Assembly (NCBI GenBank): GCA_002354005.1
Contig: DEKS01000044.1
Span: 2,833 to 12,395 of the forward strand
DNA: 9,563 nt
Origin: Bacteroidales bacterium UBA2716
GTDB taxonomy: Bacteria; Bacteroidota; Bacteroidia; Bacteroidales; UBA932
Direction of reading: 5' to 3'
The position numbers and the translations under genes were made by a program. Shown here piece by piece: positions 1-6,678 of the stretch; positions within the stretch are counted from its first letter, which is position 1, and every line of letters begins with the position of its first letter. Under the pieces are notes generated by a model that saw nothing but the letters and a program-made list of their open reading frames with translations, searched no databases and was not told the origin of the DNA.

Positions 1-242
1 ACGGTGTTCTCGAAGGTGGGAGCCTCCGGGTTGGCCACAATGGCCGCTACGTTTTTCCGGGCCTCCTCAATGCCCGCCTTGAAGGCCGGCAGATACTGGT
101 CCTCGGTGATTTGAGAGAAGGGAGCGGTGCCGTACGGGGTGTCCCACTCCTGCAAAAAGATGTTGGTGTTGGGTTTACAAGCGCTCATAGTCAAGAGCAA
201 AGCCAGGCCCGCAAGCCTGGCTATTGTCGATAATTTATGCAT
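1..242 (-). CDS. dcp: M3-family metallopeptidase lipoprotein, Dcp-like (N-terminal part only)
   Basis: The reading frame opens at the ATG at 242 and runs off the left edge, giving 80 residues. Residues 1-22 form a lipoprotein signal: basic start, hydrophobic stretch, then a lipobox ending TMSAC with Cys22 as the lipidation site. Residues 30-80 match the N-terminal region of peptidyl-dipeptidase Dcp and related M3 oligopeptidases: a DTPYGTAPFSQI-like stretch, then YLPAFKAGIEEA, then NPEAPTFENT. The family cuts dipeptides or short peptides using a zinc site (HExxH) near residues 450-500, which lies outside the window, so catalytic competence cannot be judged. The start codon is 5 nt past the stop of the DUF5689 gene, so the two are probably co-transcribed. 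The lipobox suggests a membrane-anchored protein in the periplasm or at the surface, unlike cytoplasmic E. coli Dcp. Family assignment rests on remembered sequence similarity; oligopeptidase A is an alternative within M3. Confidence 0.85.
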   Translation of the reverse strand, partial: MHKLSTIARLAGLALLLTMSACKPNTNIFLQEWDTPYGTAPFSQITEDQYLPAFKAGIEEARKNVAAIVANPEAPTFENT

Positions 243-247
243 GGAAC

Positions 248-1387
248 TTATTCAATGACCACAGAAATGGAAGGGTCGTCTACCAGGGTGAACTGGGCGG
301 CGCCGGAATAGAGGGTGATGATACCGGTAATGCTCACCGGAGCACCGCCGAGGATATCCCCGTCAATGGCCTTGTCCGCAAACTTGGCATAGCCGCTGGT
401 ACGGACCTGCACGTCGGTGTTTCCTACCTTGAAATAGTGGGAAATGTAGTTGGCAGTGGCATACTTGATCATGATTTCCTTGTAGGAAATGTCGGCGTCG
501 GAGCCAAATTTCTTAACCAGATCATCGCTCAGGTACTGGCCGGGTGTGCCGGTGATGGGGCCGTAGCGGGTGGCACCGCTGCCCACCTCTGCGGCATCCC
601 ATACGCCTTCCTCCAGATAGCCGATGTATCCGGCCTTGGAGCAGGCCCAGGTGTCCACGCCCCAGGTGCCGGCGTCCGAGAGGAACACGCGGTTTTCCGG
701 GTTGCCGCTCTTGTGGGCCATGTTGGGGTTGGGATAGAACAGGGCGAAGATCTGGTTGCCGTAGGTGAGGTCGTTCACGGTGATGAGCTGGCCCCACAGC
801 GGGTTTTGGGTACCCTCTGCCAGGGCAGCTTTGATCTCGGCCTCCGACACCACGGCGGGTTGCAGCGGCGTATCCAGTTGTCCCTTGAACACATGTTCGT
901 CAATCAGGGCCTGGAGCTGGATGTAAGAGGTGTCGTACTCGTTGGTGGTAGTCTCGTCGGCGGCAAAGCCCAGCTGCGGCATGCCGTTGTAACTGCCCAG
1001 CGTGAGGCCGTCGCACTTGACATACACCCACTGGCCCAGTTTGTACTCGTTGTACAGGGAGGAACGGCCCAGTTTGAGGTCGATGGCGCCTGTCTCGTCC
1101 TGCAGGTAAATCTCGTTGTAGATGTTCCCGCTTTGGTCGCTGGTGGTTACCTGGCCTTTGATCCAGACGTTTCCGTCCACCAGGGTGGGCTTGCCCTGGT
1201 ACAGGGATTTGAGTGCTGCGATGGAGACCCGGCGCATGCCCTTGTTGGACATATCGGTATCCGTGTAGAAGGCTTCCTTGGCCGGTTTGTTCTTTCCGTT
1301 GTCAAATACGGGGTCCCACTCGTTTTTCAGACTCTTGCAGGAAACGATGGCCGCGAGGGCGGCAAGGGCAAATAATGTCTTTTTCAT
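248..1387 (-). CDS. DUF5689 domain lipoprotein, OB-fold-like
   Basis: A 379-residue lipoprotein. Residues 1-17 are a lipoprotein signal ending AIVSC, with Cys17 as the acylation site. From about residue 52 it matches DUF5689 as I know it from Bacteroidota: SIAALKSLYQG, then a strand pattern around WIKGQVTTSDQSGNIYNEIYLQDETGAIDLKL (shown here only as a landmark, residues 75-105), then VKCDGLTLGSYNGMPQLG (123-140). The alternation of short strands with a GxV turn and a QDxTGAIxL strand resembles an OB fold. A second similar stretch, GAPVSITGIITLYSGAAQFTL, lies near the C-terminus (348-368). Its molecular function is not established; an OB fold would fit nucleic-acid or oligonucleotide binding. 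It starts 5 nt after the receptor gene and may serve as that receptor's surface partner in place of SusD, which is absent here. The domain call is firm, the role is inference. Confidence 0.85.
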   Translation of the reverse strand: MKKTLFALAALAAIVSCKSLKNEWDPVFDNGKNKPAKEAFYTDTDMSNKGMRRVSIAALKSLYQGKPTLVDGNVWIKGQVTTSDQSGNIYNEIYLQDETGAIDLKLGRSSLYNEYKLGQWVYVKCDGLTLGSYNGMPQLGFAADETTTNEYDTSYIQLQALIDEHVFKGQLDTPLQPAVVSEAEIKAALAEGTQNPLWGQLITVNDLTYGNQIFALFYPNPNMAHKSGNPENRVFLSDAGTWGVDTWACSKAGYIGYLEEGVWDAAEVGSGATRYGPITGTPGQYLSDDLVKKFGSDADISYKEIMIKYATANYISHYFKVGNTDVQVRTSGYAKFADKAIDGDILGGAPVSITGIITLYSGAAQFTLVDDPSISVVIE

Positions 1388-1392
1388 GGCTC

Positions 1393-4308
1393 TTAGAATC
1401 TGAAGTAAATGTTAAGCATATAGTTGATACCCGAATTGTAGTAGTACCGGGAATCAAAGCGGTAATAGCGCTCCTTGGTGGCGGTGTTGTCCACCATACG
1501 GGTTTGCTCATAACCACCGGTCTTGACGCCGCGGTTGTTCAGCAGGTTCTTCACATTCAGGGAGAAGCCCAGCTGGTATTTGCGCTGGATGAACCAGGAC
1601 TTACCTACGGAAGCATTCACCAGCCAGGCGGTCTTGAACTGTTCCTGAGTGGTCATGTACTGGATTTCCTTGTCCGTAATTTCGTTGTCCAGGCCGGCCA
1701 CGGCGTAGTCTGTGCGGTATAGCGGGTTCATGTCCAGATAGGCGCGGTCGAAGCATTCTACATCGGCCTCGATAAACCAGTAATTGTAGTTGTAGCTCAG
1801 GCCCAGGCTGGCAGCTGTCTGCGGCGTGGAAGGCACATAGTGCTTCTGGGTCACGGTGCCGTCCGTGAGCTGGGTCTTGGTCCAGTAAGGAACCAGCACG
1901 TTGGACATCACCACATTGGCGCTGTTGTCCACGGTCTGGGTCATGCGGGGCGTAGAGGTGTAGATGTACTCACCCAGGGCCAGCACACCCTGAACGGAGA
2001 GGTTGGGGACAATGTAGGTGGGCACCTTGAAGCCCAGCTCAATACCCATGTTGCGCTGGTTGATGCCGCTGATGGCAAAGTTGGAGAAGGCGTTCTGGAG
2101 GTCGTCGAAGGCGCTCATCACCTTGCTCTGGTCCCAAATTTTGGTCCAGTAGCCCGTAACGCGCACGTTGATGCCGTTGCCGCTGTACTGCCAGTTAATG
2201 TCCGAGGTGAAGGTTTTCACGGTCTTCAGGTCCTCTACCATGGAGTTGCGGGTACGGGGGCTCAGGAACACCTGGTTGAACTTGGGGGCGTCGTTGAAAT
2301 ATCCCACGTTGGCATACACACGCATGTTGCCGCCAATCACATAATTGAGGTTGAGTTTGCCGCCATAGGTGAAGAACTGGGCCTTTTTGGACTTGCCCAG
2401 GGAGGTAGTAACGGTTTTTCCATCGGCCTCATACGTGGGCTCGATGATTTCACCGGTATTGGGGTCGATGAGCTTGTTGCCATTTGCATCCAGGCCCGGG
2501 AACAGGCCTTTGCGGACGAGACCCTCACGCCAGAAGCTCTCGTAACCGGCACGGCCGGAGACCTGGGCGCTAAACGGCCCGGCGGTGAACTTGGCGCTGA
2601 TCCAGCCGCCGAAGTTACGCACCTGTGCGTAGTAGTCGTAGCCGTATTTATCGCCCTTGGACAGCAGGCGGGACTTGCCGCTCTGGAGGTAGTAGTCAAG
2701 GTCGTTCTGGGTGCGGTACTGGCTGGCGGCAAAGTCGCGTTCTGCGAAATTGTCCACGTCCACAAAGTACCAGCCGCCCAGCAGGTCCTCAATCACTTTA
2801 TAGTACTCCGTGCGGTTGATGCGGGCGTCCAGGCCACCGGTGAGGGTGACAAAGTCTGCCGGACGGGCCTTGAAGTTGAAATTCAGGTTCAGGTCCCGCT
2901 GGTCCGTACGGCGCTCCTCCTGCACATACTTGGAACGATGGTTGTCCGAATTGTAGTTAATCTGGTACAGGCGGTCCCAGTTAATCTGGGTGAGCTCCGG
3001 ATACATGTTGGCGTGGGTCCATACATTGTAGGCGGCCATGTACTTGTCCGGGTTGTTGCGGTTGAGGTCCGGCTCATAGACGCCGTTGATGGTGCCGTAG
3101 TAATAGCTGGGCAGGTTGCGGTAGTAGTCCGGACGGGGATCCTGGGCATCGTACCAGTCCAGTGCCGTGTAGCCGTTGCGGCCAAAGCGGAACAGGGCGG
3201 TGAGGCTGCCTTCGAACTTGTCCGAGGGAGTGAAGCTCCACTTGGCCAGGGCCACGGGCTCATGCGTTTTGCGCACGCGGGCATTGCGCACCTTGCCGTT
3301 CTGGTAACCCCAGTTGGAATTGTACATGTTGTCTCCTACCAGATCGTACACTTCCTGGGTAGAAGCCATCTGGGCGCCACGTTCGCCGGGAGTGGCAAAG
3401 AATGCCAGGCTCAGCTTATGGACATCGGAGAACTTTTTGTCCGCAGCCAGATAATAGGCCAGGGAACGATAGTAAACGCCTTTGGTCCAGTCGTTTCCGC
3501 CCAGACGGGCGCTCACGTTGGCAGAGAAGGCCCAGCCATTGTCCATCATACCGGTGGCATAGGAAGCCATCACGCGCAGACGGTACAGCGTGCTGTTGGT
3601 GAGGGCGCTCACGCGGAAGCCTTTACGCATCTCGGAGGCCGTACCAAAAATATTGGTGGCACCATTGTATCCGCCAAAGCCGAAGTCCGCCGTCTCTGCT
3701 CCGTTCACGCTTTCCTTGGAACGCGTGGCCTCGTTGAGGCCGCTCCACAGGGAATAGGGGCTGTAACCGGTAATGGCGTCGTTCAGCTTGACGCCGGCCA
3801 GATACACGTCCTGGCTTTCCGAACTGTAACCGCGGGCGCGGAAACGCACGGAGGAGAAGTTGTAACCGGCAATGCTGTTGAACACGTCGTTGCTGCCGAA
3901 CAGGATGGTGGGATTGTCGTTGTAACCGCTATCCTCCAGGTCCAACGCGGCAAAGTTGTCTTCGTCGGCCTCGTTCACCCGCTCTACGCCGGTGAGGGAG
4001 AGGTTGAACATGTTCTTCACATAACCGTCCTGCACAGTTACCTGCACCTGGTTCTGCAGGAAATCGGGGGCGTCAATCACCAGGGTGTAATTGCCGTCCG
4101 GCAGGCCGGGGATAAAGAAGGTTCCGTCCTGGGCCGATGTCACCGTGGCGATGTCCGCCGCGCCCGACTTCAGGACAAGGCGGGCGTTCTCCACCGGAAC
4201 ACGGCCGTTGCGGTTCACCACCGTACCCTTCACACCGCCCGTCGGGGACTGGGCGAAGAGTGCCAGGGAGGCACACGCTGCCGTAAAGCTTAGAATGAAT
4301 CTTTTCAT
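1393..4308 (-). CDS. TonB-dependent outer-membrane receptor with carboxypeptidase-regulatory-like N-domain
   Basis: A 971-residue outer-membrane receptor for TonB-powered import. I chose the ATG at 4308, which gives a normal signal peptide (MKRFILSFTAACASLALFAQ). An in-frame ATG at 4329 would add seven residues, but it lies inside a REP-like element and is probably accidental. Numbering from 4329, a CarboxypepD_reg-like beta-sandwich covers about 30-112 (GGVKGTVV at its start, SAQDGTFFIPGLPDGNYTL in the middle). A plug domain follows at about 135-245 (VFNSIAGYNFSSVRFRARGY, then DVYLAGVKLND). The rest is a beta-barrel rich in alternating aromatic residues and ends in INYMLNIYFRF, with the terminal Phe typical of outer-membrane proteins. 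I see no SusC signature and no SusD gene beside it. The substrate is unknown; its place between nucleases and a DUF5689 lipoprotein suggests nucleic-acid breakdown products (inference). No clear TonB box was found. Confidence 0.92.
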   Translation of the reverse strand: MKRFILSFTAACASLALFAQSPTGGVKGTVVNRNGRVPVENARLVLKSGAADIATVTSAQDGTFFIPGLPDGNYTLVIDAPDFLQNQVQVTVQDGYVKNMFNLSLTGVERVNEADEDNFAALDLEDSGYNDNPTILFGSNDVFNSIAGYNFSSVRFRARGYSSESQDVYLAGVKLNDAITGYSPYSLWSGLNEATRSKESVNGAETADFGFGGYNGATNIFGTASEMRKGFRVSALTNSTLYRLRVMASYATGMMDNGWAFSANVSARLGGNDWTKGVYYRSLAYYLAADKKFSDVHKLSLAFFATPGERGAQMASTQEVYDLVGDNMYNSNWGYQNGKVRNARVRKTHEPVALAKWSFTPSDKFEGSLTALFRFGRNGYTALDWYDAQDPRPDYYRNLPSYYYGTINGVYEPDLNRNNPDKYMAAYNVWTHANMYPELTQINWDRLYQINYNSDNHRSKYVQEERRTDQRDLNLNFNFKARPADFVTLTGGLDARINRTEYYKVIEDLLGGWYFVDVDNFAERDFAASQYRTQNDLDYYLQSGKSRLLSKGDKYGYDYYAQVRNFGGWISAKFTAGPFSAQVSGRAGYESFWREGLVRKGLFPGLDANGNKLIDPNTGEIIEPTYEADGKTVTTSLGKSKKAQFFTYGGKLNLNYVIGGNMRVYANVGYFNDAPKFNQVFLSPRTRNSMVEDLKTVKTFTSDINWQYSGNGINVRVTGYWTKIWDQSKVMSAFDDLQNAFSNFAISGINQRNMGIELGFKVPTYIVPNLSVQGVLALGEYIYTSTPRMTQTVDNSANVVMSNVLVPYWTKTQLTDGTVTQKHYVPSTPQTAASLGLSYNYNYWFIEADVECFDRAYLDMNPLYRTDYAVAGLDNEITDKEIQYMTTQEQFKTAWLVNASVGKSWFIQRKYQLGFSLNVKNLLNNRGVKTGGYEQTRMVDNTATKERYYRFDSRYYYNSGINYMLNIYFRF

Positions 4309-4323
4309 ATCTGAAATGTTTTT

Positions 4324-4351
4324 TGTCATTTCGAGCGAAGTCGAGAAATCT
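4324..4351. repeat. REP-like imperfect palindrome in the EEP-receptor gap
   Basis: The plus strand reads TGTCATTTCGAGCGAAG, then TCGAGAAATCT. The inner part folds through the self-complementary TCGA arms around a six-base loop, with further imperfect A/T pairing outside. The TGTCATTTCGA...GAGAAATCT pattern resembles a dispersed intergenic repeat I know from many Bacteroidota and other bacterial genomes. It abuts the stop of the EEP gene (4350-4352) and ends just before the receptor leader. Whether it is repeated in this genome cannot be seen from one copy. It might affect mRNA stability or partial termination inside the operon. Confidence 0.6.
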
Positions 4352-5435
4352 ACTTCTTTATAACAATATAGGTGGGATAGTGGTCGGAGAAGCCGCCCAC
4401 AAAAGCGCCGCCTGAGAAGGTACGGAACGGGGTGCCCTTGTACTGGCCGCTCTGGTTGGTCATGAAGGGCTTGGAGAACACGCGTCCGTAGTATTTCTTC
4501 TTCACGATGGGCTGAATCTGGAAGGTTCCTTCGGGCGCATGGGCCAGGGCCTTGTTCACCATCACAATATCAAAGATGTTGCCCTCTCCCCTGTAGTACA
4601 GGGAGCTGTAGCCATTTTTGATCATGCTCAGGAAGGGGTCGAAGAACTCGGCATCGTCCTTTACGTCCTCAATGTTGTCCTTGTCGGCATGCAGGTACTC
4701 GGTCATGGAGATGTCCGTGGGGTTGTCGTTCATGTCGCCCATCACCACAATCTTGATGCCCGGGAATTCCTTCTGGAGCTCCATGGCGCGGTTGTAGGCA
4801 ATCTCGGCGCCGCGCGGACGGAGGTCTGCGCCCTTTCCGCCCAGACGGGAAGGAAGGTGGCACACGAAGAAGGCGAACATTTCCCCGTCAATGGTACCGC
4901 GTACCATCAGGATGTCACGGGTGCGGAAGGCATCCTTTTCCTCCTGGGTCCACTGGCTCCAGTCTATGCGGGTATTGTCGTCAAAGGTGAAAGGAATGGG
5001 CTCGGAGGCAATGTAGTTGAAGATTTCCGGCCTGTAGAACAGCGCGCAGTCCACGCCACGGCGGTCCGGGCTGTCGTAGTGCACAATCTGGTAGTTGGCA
5101 TCCGCGATGGCGGGCTCGTTCACCAGGTCGTCCAGCACGTGGCGGTTCTCTACCTCGGAGACGCCCAGCACGGCATGCCAGGCACCGTTGTCCTTCTTCA
5201 TCTCGGCAATCACCTTGGCCATGTTCTGGAGTTTCTTGGTATACTTGGCCTCCGTCCAGGCGTTGCCGCCGTCCGGGAGGTACTCGTAGTCATTATGACC
5301 CTCGTCATGGTAGGTATCGAACAGGTTCTCAAGGTTGTAAAAACCTATCACATAGGACTTTCCGCTTTTCTGCGCCCACAAGGAAGGACTTGCCAGCAGG
5401 AGCAGGGCAGGAAGTATGTACAAGAACTTTTTCAT
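4350..5435 (-). CDS. Secreted endonuclease/exonuclease/phosphatase (EEP) family enzyme
   Basis: A 361-residue exported enzyme of the DNase I-like metal-dependent phosphoesterase fold. Residues 1-21 are a Sec signal peptide with a probable cut after SLWA; there is no lipobox. The EEP motifs are present in order: FYNLENLFD (32-40, metal-site Asn), SEVEN (93-97, catalytic Glu94), DRRGVDCALFYR (124-135), CHLPSR with His193, GDMNDNP with Asp234 and Asn236, FDIVMVN with Asp289, and the terminal SDHYP with Asp351 and His352. All expected catalytic residues seem to be present, so it should be active. The YNLENLFD form with a signal peptide is typical of the Bacteroidota predicted extracellular nuclease group. 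The family also includes phosphatases and sphingomyelinases, so DNA or RNA as substrate is inferred from the nuclease gene just upstream (19-nt gap) and the OB-fold proteins of the same operon. Confidence 0.9.
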   Translation of the reverse strand: MKKFLYILPALLLLASPSLWAQKSGKSYVIGFYNLENLFDTYHDEGHNDYEYLPDGGNAWTEAKYTKKLQNMAKVIAEMKKDNGAWHAVLGVSEVENRHVLDDLVNEPAIADANYQIVHYDSPDRRGVDCALFYRPEIFNYIASEPIPFTFDDNTRIDWSQWTQEEKDAFRTRDILMVRGTIDGEMFAFFVCHLPSRLGGKGADLRPRGAEIAYNRAMELQKEFPGIKIVVMGDMNDNPTDISMTEYLHADKDNIEDVKDDAEFFDPFLSMIKNGYSSLYYRGEGNIFDIVMVNKALAHAPEGTFQIQPIVKKKYYGRVFSKPFMTNQSGQYKGTPFRTFSGGAFVGGFSDHYPTYIVIKK

Positions 5436-5454
5436 ACGTCTTGAGTGTTATTAA

Positions 5455-6669
5455 TTACTTTTTCCAGAAATTGTCGGGCGTTTGTGTCTCTATCTGCCGG
5501 GCTTTTTCCGCGCCCAGCTTTTTGGCCAGGTTGGGGAAAAAGTCAATGCCGGTCTGCTCCTCCAGCTCACTGACGGAACAGATGTAGTCCAGAAAATTTC
5601 TACTGGCTATACCTGCGTCATGAGGTAGATAGAAGCCGACAGCCATATATCCATCTGTCACAGTGGCGCTGCTATTGCCTTTGTACAAGAGAGCTTTGAA
5701 ATAATGAGTGGGGACAGTTATCTTTTTCCCATCACCAGAATTTACAAAGGTCTTAGATCCTTCAATGGTACAACCGGTAACAACATAAAGTGTGTCAATA
5801 CCTGGTTGTTTTGAGTAGGTACGGACCTTATCTTCAAGCCTTGCCCAAATTCCACTATTAAACGCGCCCGTTTGGGGAGTCATGTTTGTCGGGTAGAACG
5901 TAGATACATTCGCCTTATATTCTAATCTGTCTGCCGAGGGAATCTGATGCCCACGATCATAAATAGGATCACTGTAATAGCGTCTATATCCTTCTGATGA
6001 TCTACTCGCAGATGTAGTAATAGCATATTGCAAAGAAGCAGGCAGTAATGGATCTAATCCCCATGCGTCTGACCGAGTTCCCGATCCAATAAGGGCGTTG
6101 TTAAGAGGATAAGCAACCCAAAGCGAAACCCTATTGTCGTAGTCCCAATAGCAGGACCAGTTGCGGGTGCCGCTCTTGCCCTTGTTCAGGTACTTGCCGC
6201 CGGCCATGTCGTGAACCAGCAGTTCCCTGCGGTCGCCGGCTTTCATGGCGGGCAGCTCCAGCCAGTCCATGGGGGCCACGTCGTAGCCGTAGTTCCCGTC
6301 CACGGCTCTTTCGCCCTTGGCGGCCTGCGTCAGGGTGACGCGGGCTGCGGCGCCCCGGGCGGGCGTGAGCACCAGCGTGACTTCACGCACGTTCTCGGAG
6401 TCGTTGGCCGAATAGCTTAGCTGGACATCGTTCTGGGAGCCGGTGCCCGAAGCAGGATTCACCGAGGCCCAGGCCGCTGCCGAGGAAATGGAGGGATACT
6501 CCAGGGAGAGTGTCCACGCACCTTGCGCCACAACGCCGACAAACACGCTCCCCGCCCCCGCATTGAGCGATGTGCTGCGCGGGTTCAGTGACACCGAGTC
6601 CTCCTTCTGGCAGCCCGCAAGGGCCACCAGAAGGACGCTCAGCGCTATAAGGAGATGTTTTCTGGACAT
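5455..6669 (-). CDS. DNA/RNA non-specific endonuclease, lipoprotein with BACON-like domain
   Basis: A 404-residue surface or periplasmic lipoprotein nuclease. The signal ends in ALAGC (Cys20 lipidated). Residues about 27-117 form a BACON-like beta-sandwich (SLNPRSTSLNAGAGSV at the start, VTLTQAAKG at the end). The catalytic domain of the Serratia nuclease (NUC/Endonuclease_NS) family follows from about 170, beginning near SLWVAYPLN. The active site is complete: DRGHQIPSADR with general base His241, NMTPQ with Asn262, and FNSGIWARLED with Asn271 (Mg ligand), Trp275 and Glu279, lining up with Serratia His89, Asn110, Asn119 and Glu127. Such enzymes cut single- and double-stranded DNA and RNA to short oligonucleotides. 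The gene starts 9 nt after the 942-residue lipoprotein gene. Most of the catalytic domain (about 5590-6130) is much poorer in GC than the BACON part (see the composition entry), suggesting domain replacement by recombination. Confidence 0.95.
   Translation of the reverse strand: MSRKHLLIALSVLLVALAGCQKEDSVSLNPRSTSLNAGAGSVFVGVVAQGAWTLSLEYPSISSAAAWASVNPASGTGSQNDVQLSYSANDSENVREVTLVLTPARGAAARVTLTQAAKGERAVDGNYGYDVAPMDWLELPAMKAGDRRELLVHDMAGGKYLNKGKSGTRNWSCYWDYDNRVSLWVAYPLNNALIGSGTRSDAWGLDPLLPASLQYAITTSASRSSEGYRRYYSDPIYDRGHQIPSADRLEYKANVSTFYPTNMTPQTGAFNSGIWARLEDKVRTYSKQPGIDTLYVVTGCTIEGSKTFVNSGDGKKITVPTHYFKALLYKGNSSATVTDGYMAVGFYLPHDAGIASRNFLDYICSVSELEEQTGIDFFPNLAKKLGAEKARQIETQTPDNFWKK
5590..6130. other. 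Low-GC island inside the nuclease gene
   Basis: Hand counts of GC per 60 bases give 23 at 5761, 27 at 5881, 23 at 5941 and 24 at 6001, but 47 at 6301 in the same gene and about 37 at 2461 in the receptor gene. Codon use changes too: Arg AGA, Ser TCA and Leu TTA occur around residues 223-249 (AGA-TCA-TCA at 223-225, AGA-TTA at 248-249). The flanks use GC-rich synonyms. The reading frame is unbroken, so this is a mosaic coding region and not an insertion. The edges are approximate. Confidence 0.7.
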
Positions 6670-6678
6670 GGGGAGGAA

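Noticed and set aside
224..1375. A 383-codon plus-strand open frame opposite the DUF5689 gene
   Set aside because: Same codon-aligned antisense effect; rich in Gly, Val and Ala without recognisable motifs, while the minus-strand protein has a lipobox and DUF5689 motifs.
1840..4293. An 817-codon open frame on the plus strand opposite the receptor gene
   Set aside because: It is codon-aligned with the sense frame, so it stays open simply because the sense gene avoids TTA, CTA and TCA codons. Its translation is low-complexity and shows no domain; the sense protein has clear receptor features.
4539..5444. A 301-codon plus-strand open frame opposite the EEP nuclease gene
   Set aside because: Also codon-aligned antisense; the minus strand carries all EEP catalytic motifs, so this is a shadow.
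6670..6678. Possible Shine-Dalgarno sequence (GGGGAGGAA) next to the nuclease start
   Set aside because: The motif is on the plus strand; on the coding strand it reads TTCCTCCCC, which is not a ribosome binding site.
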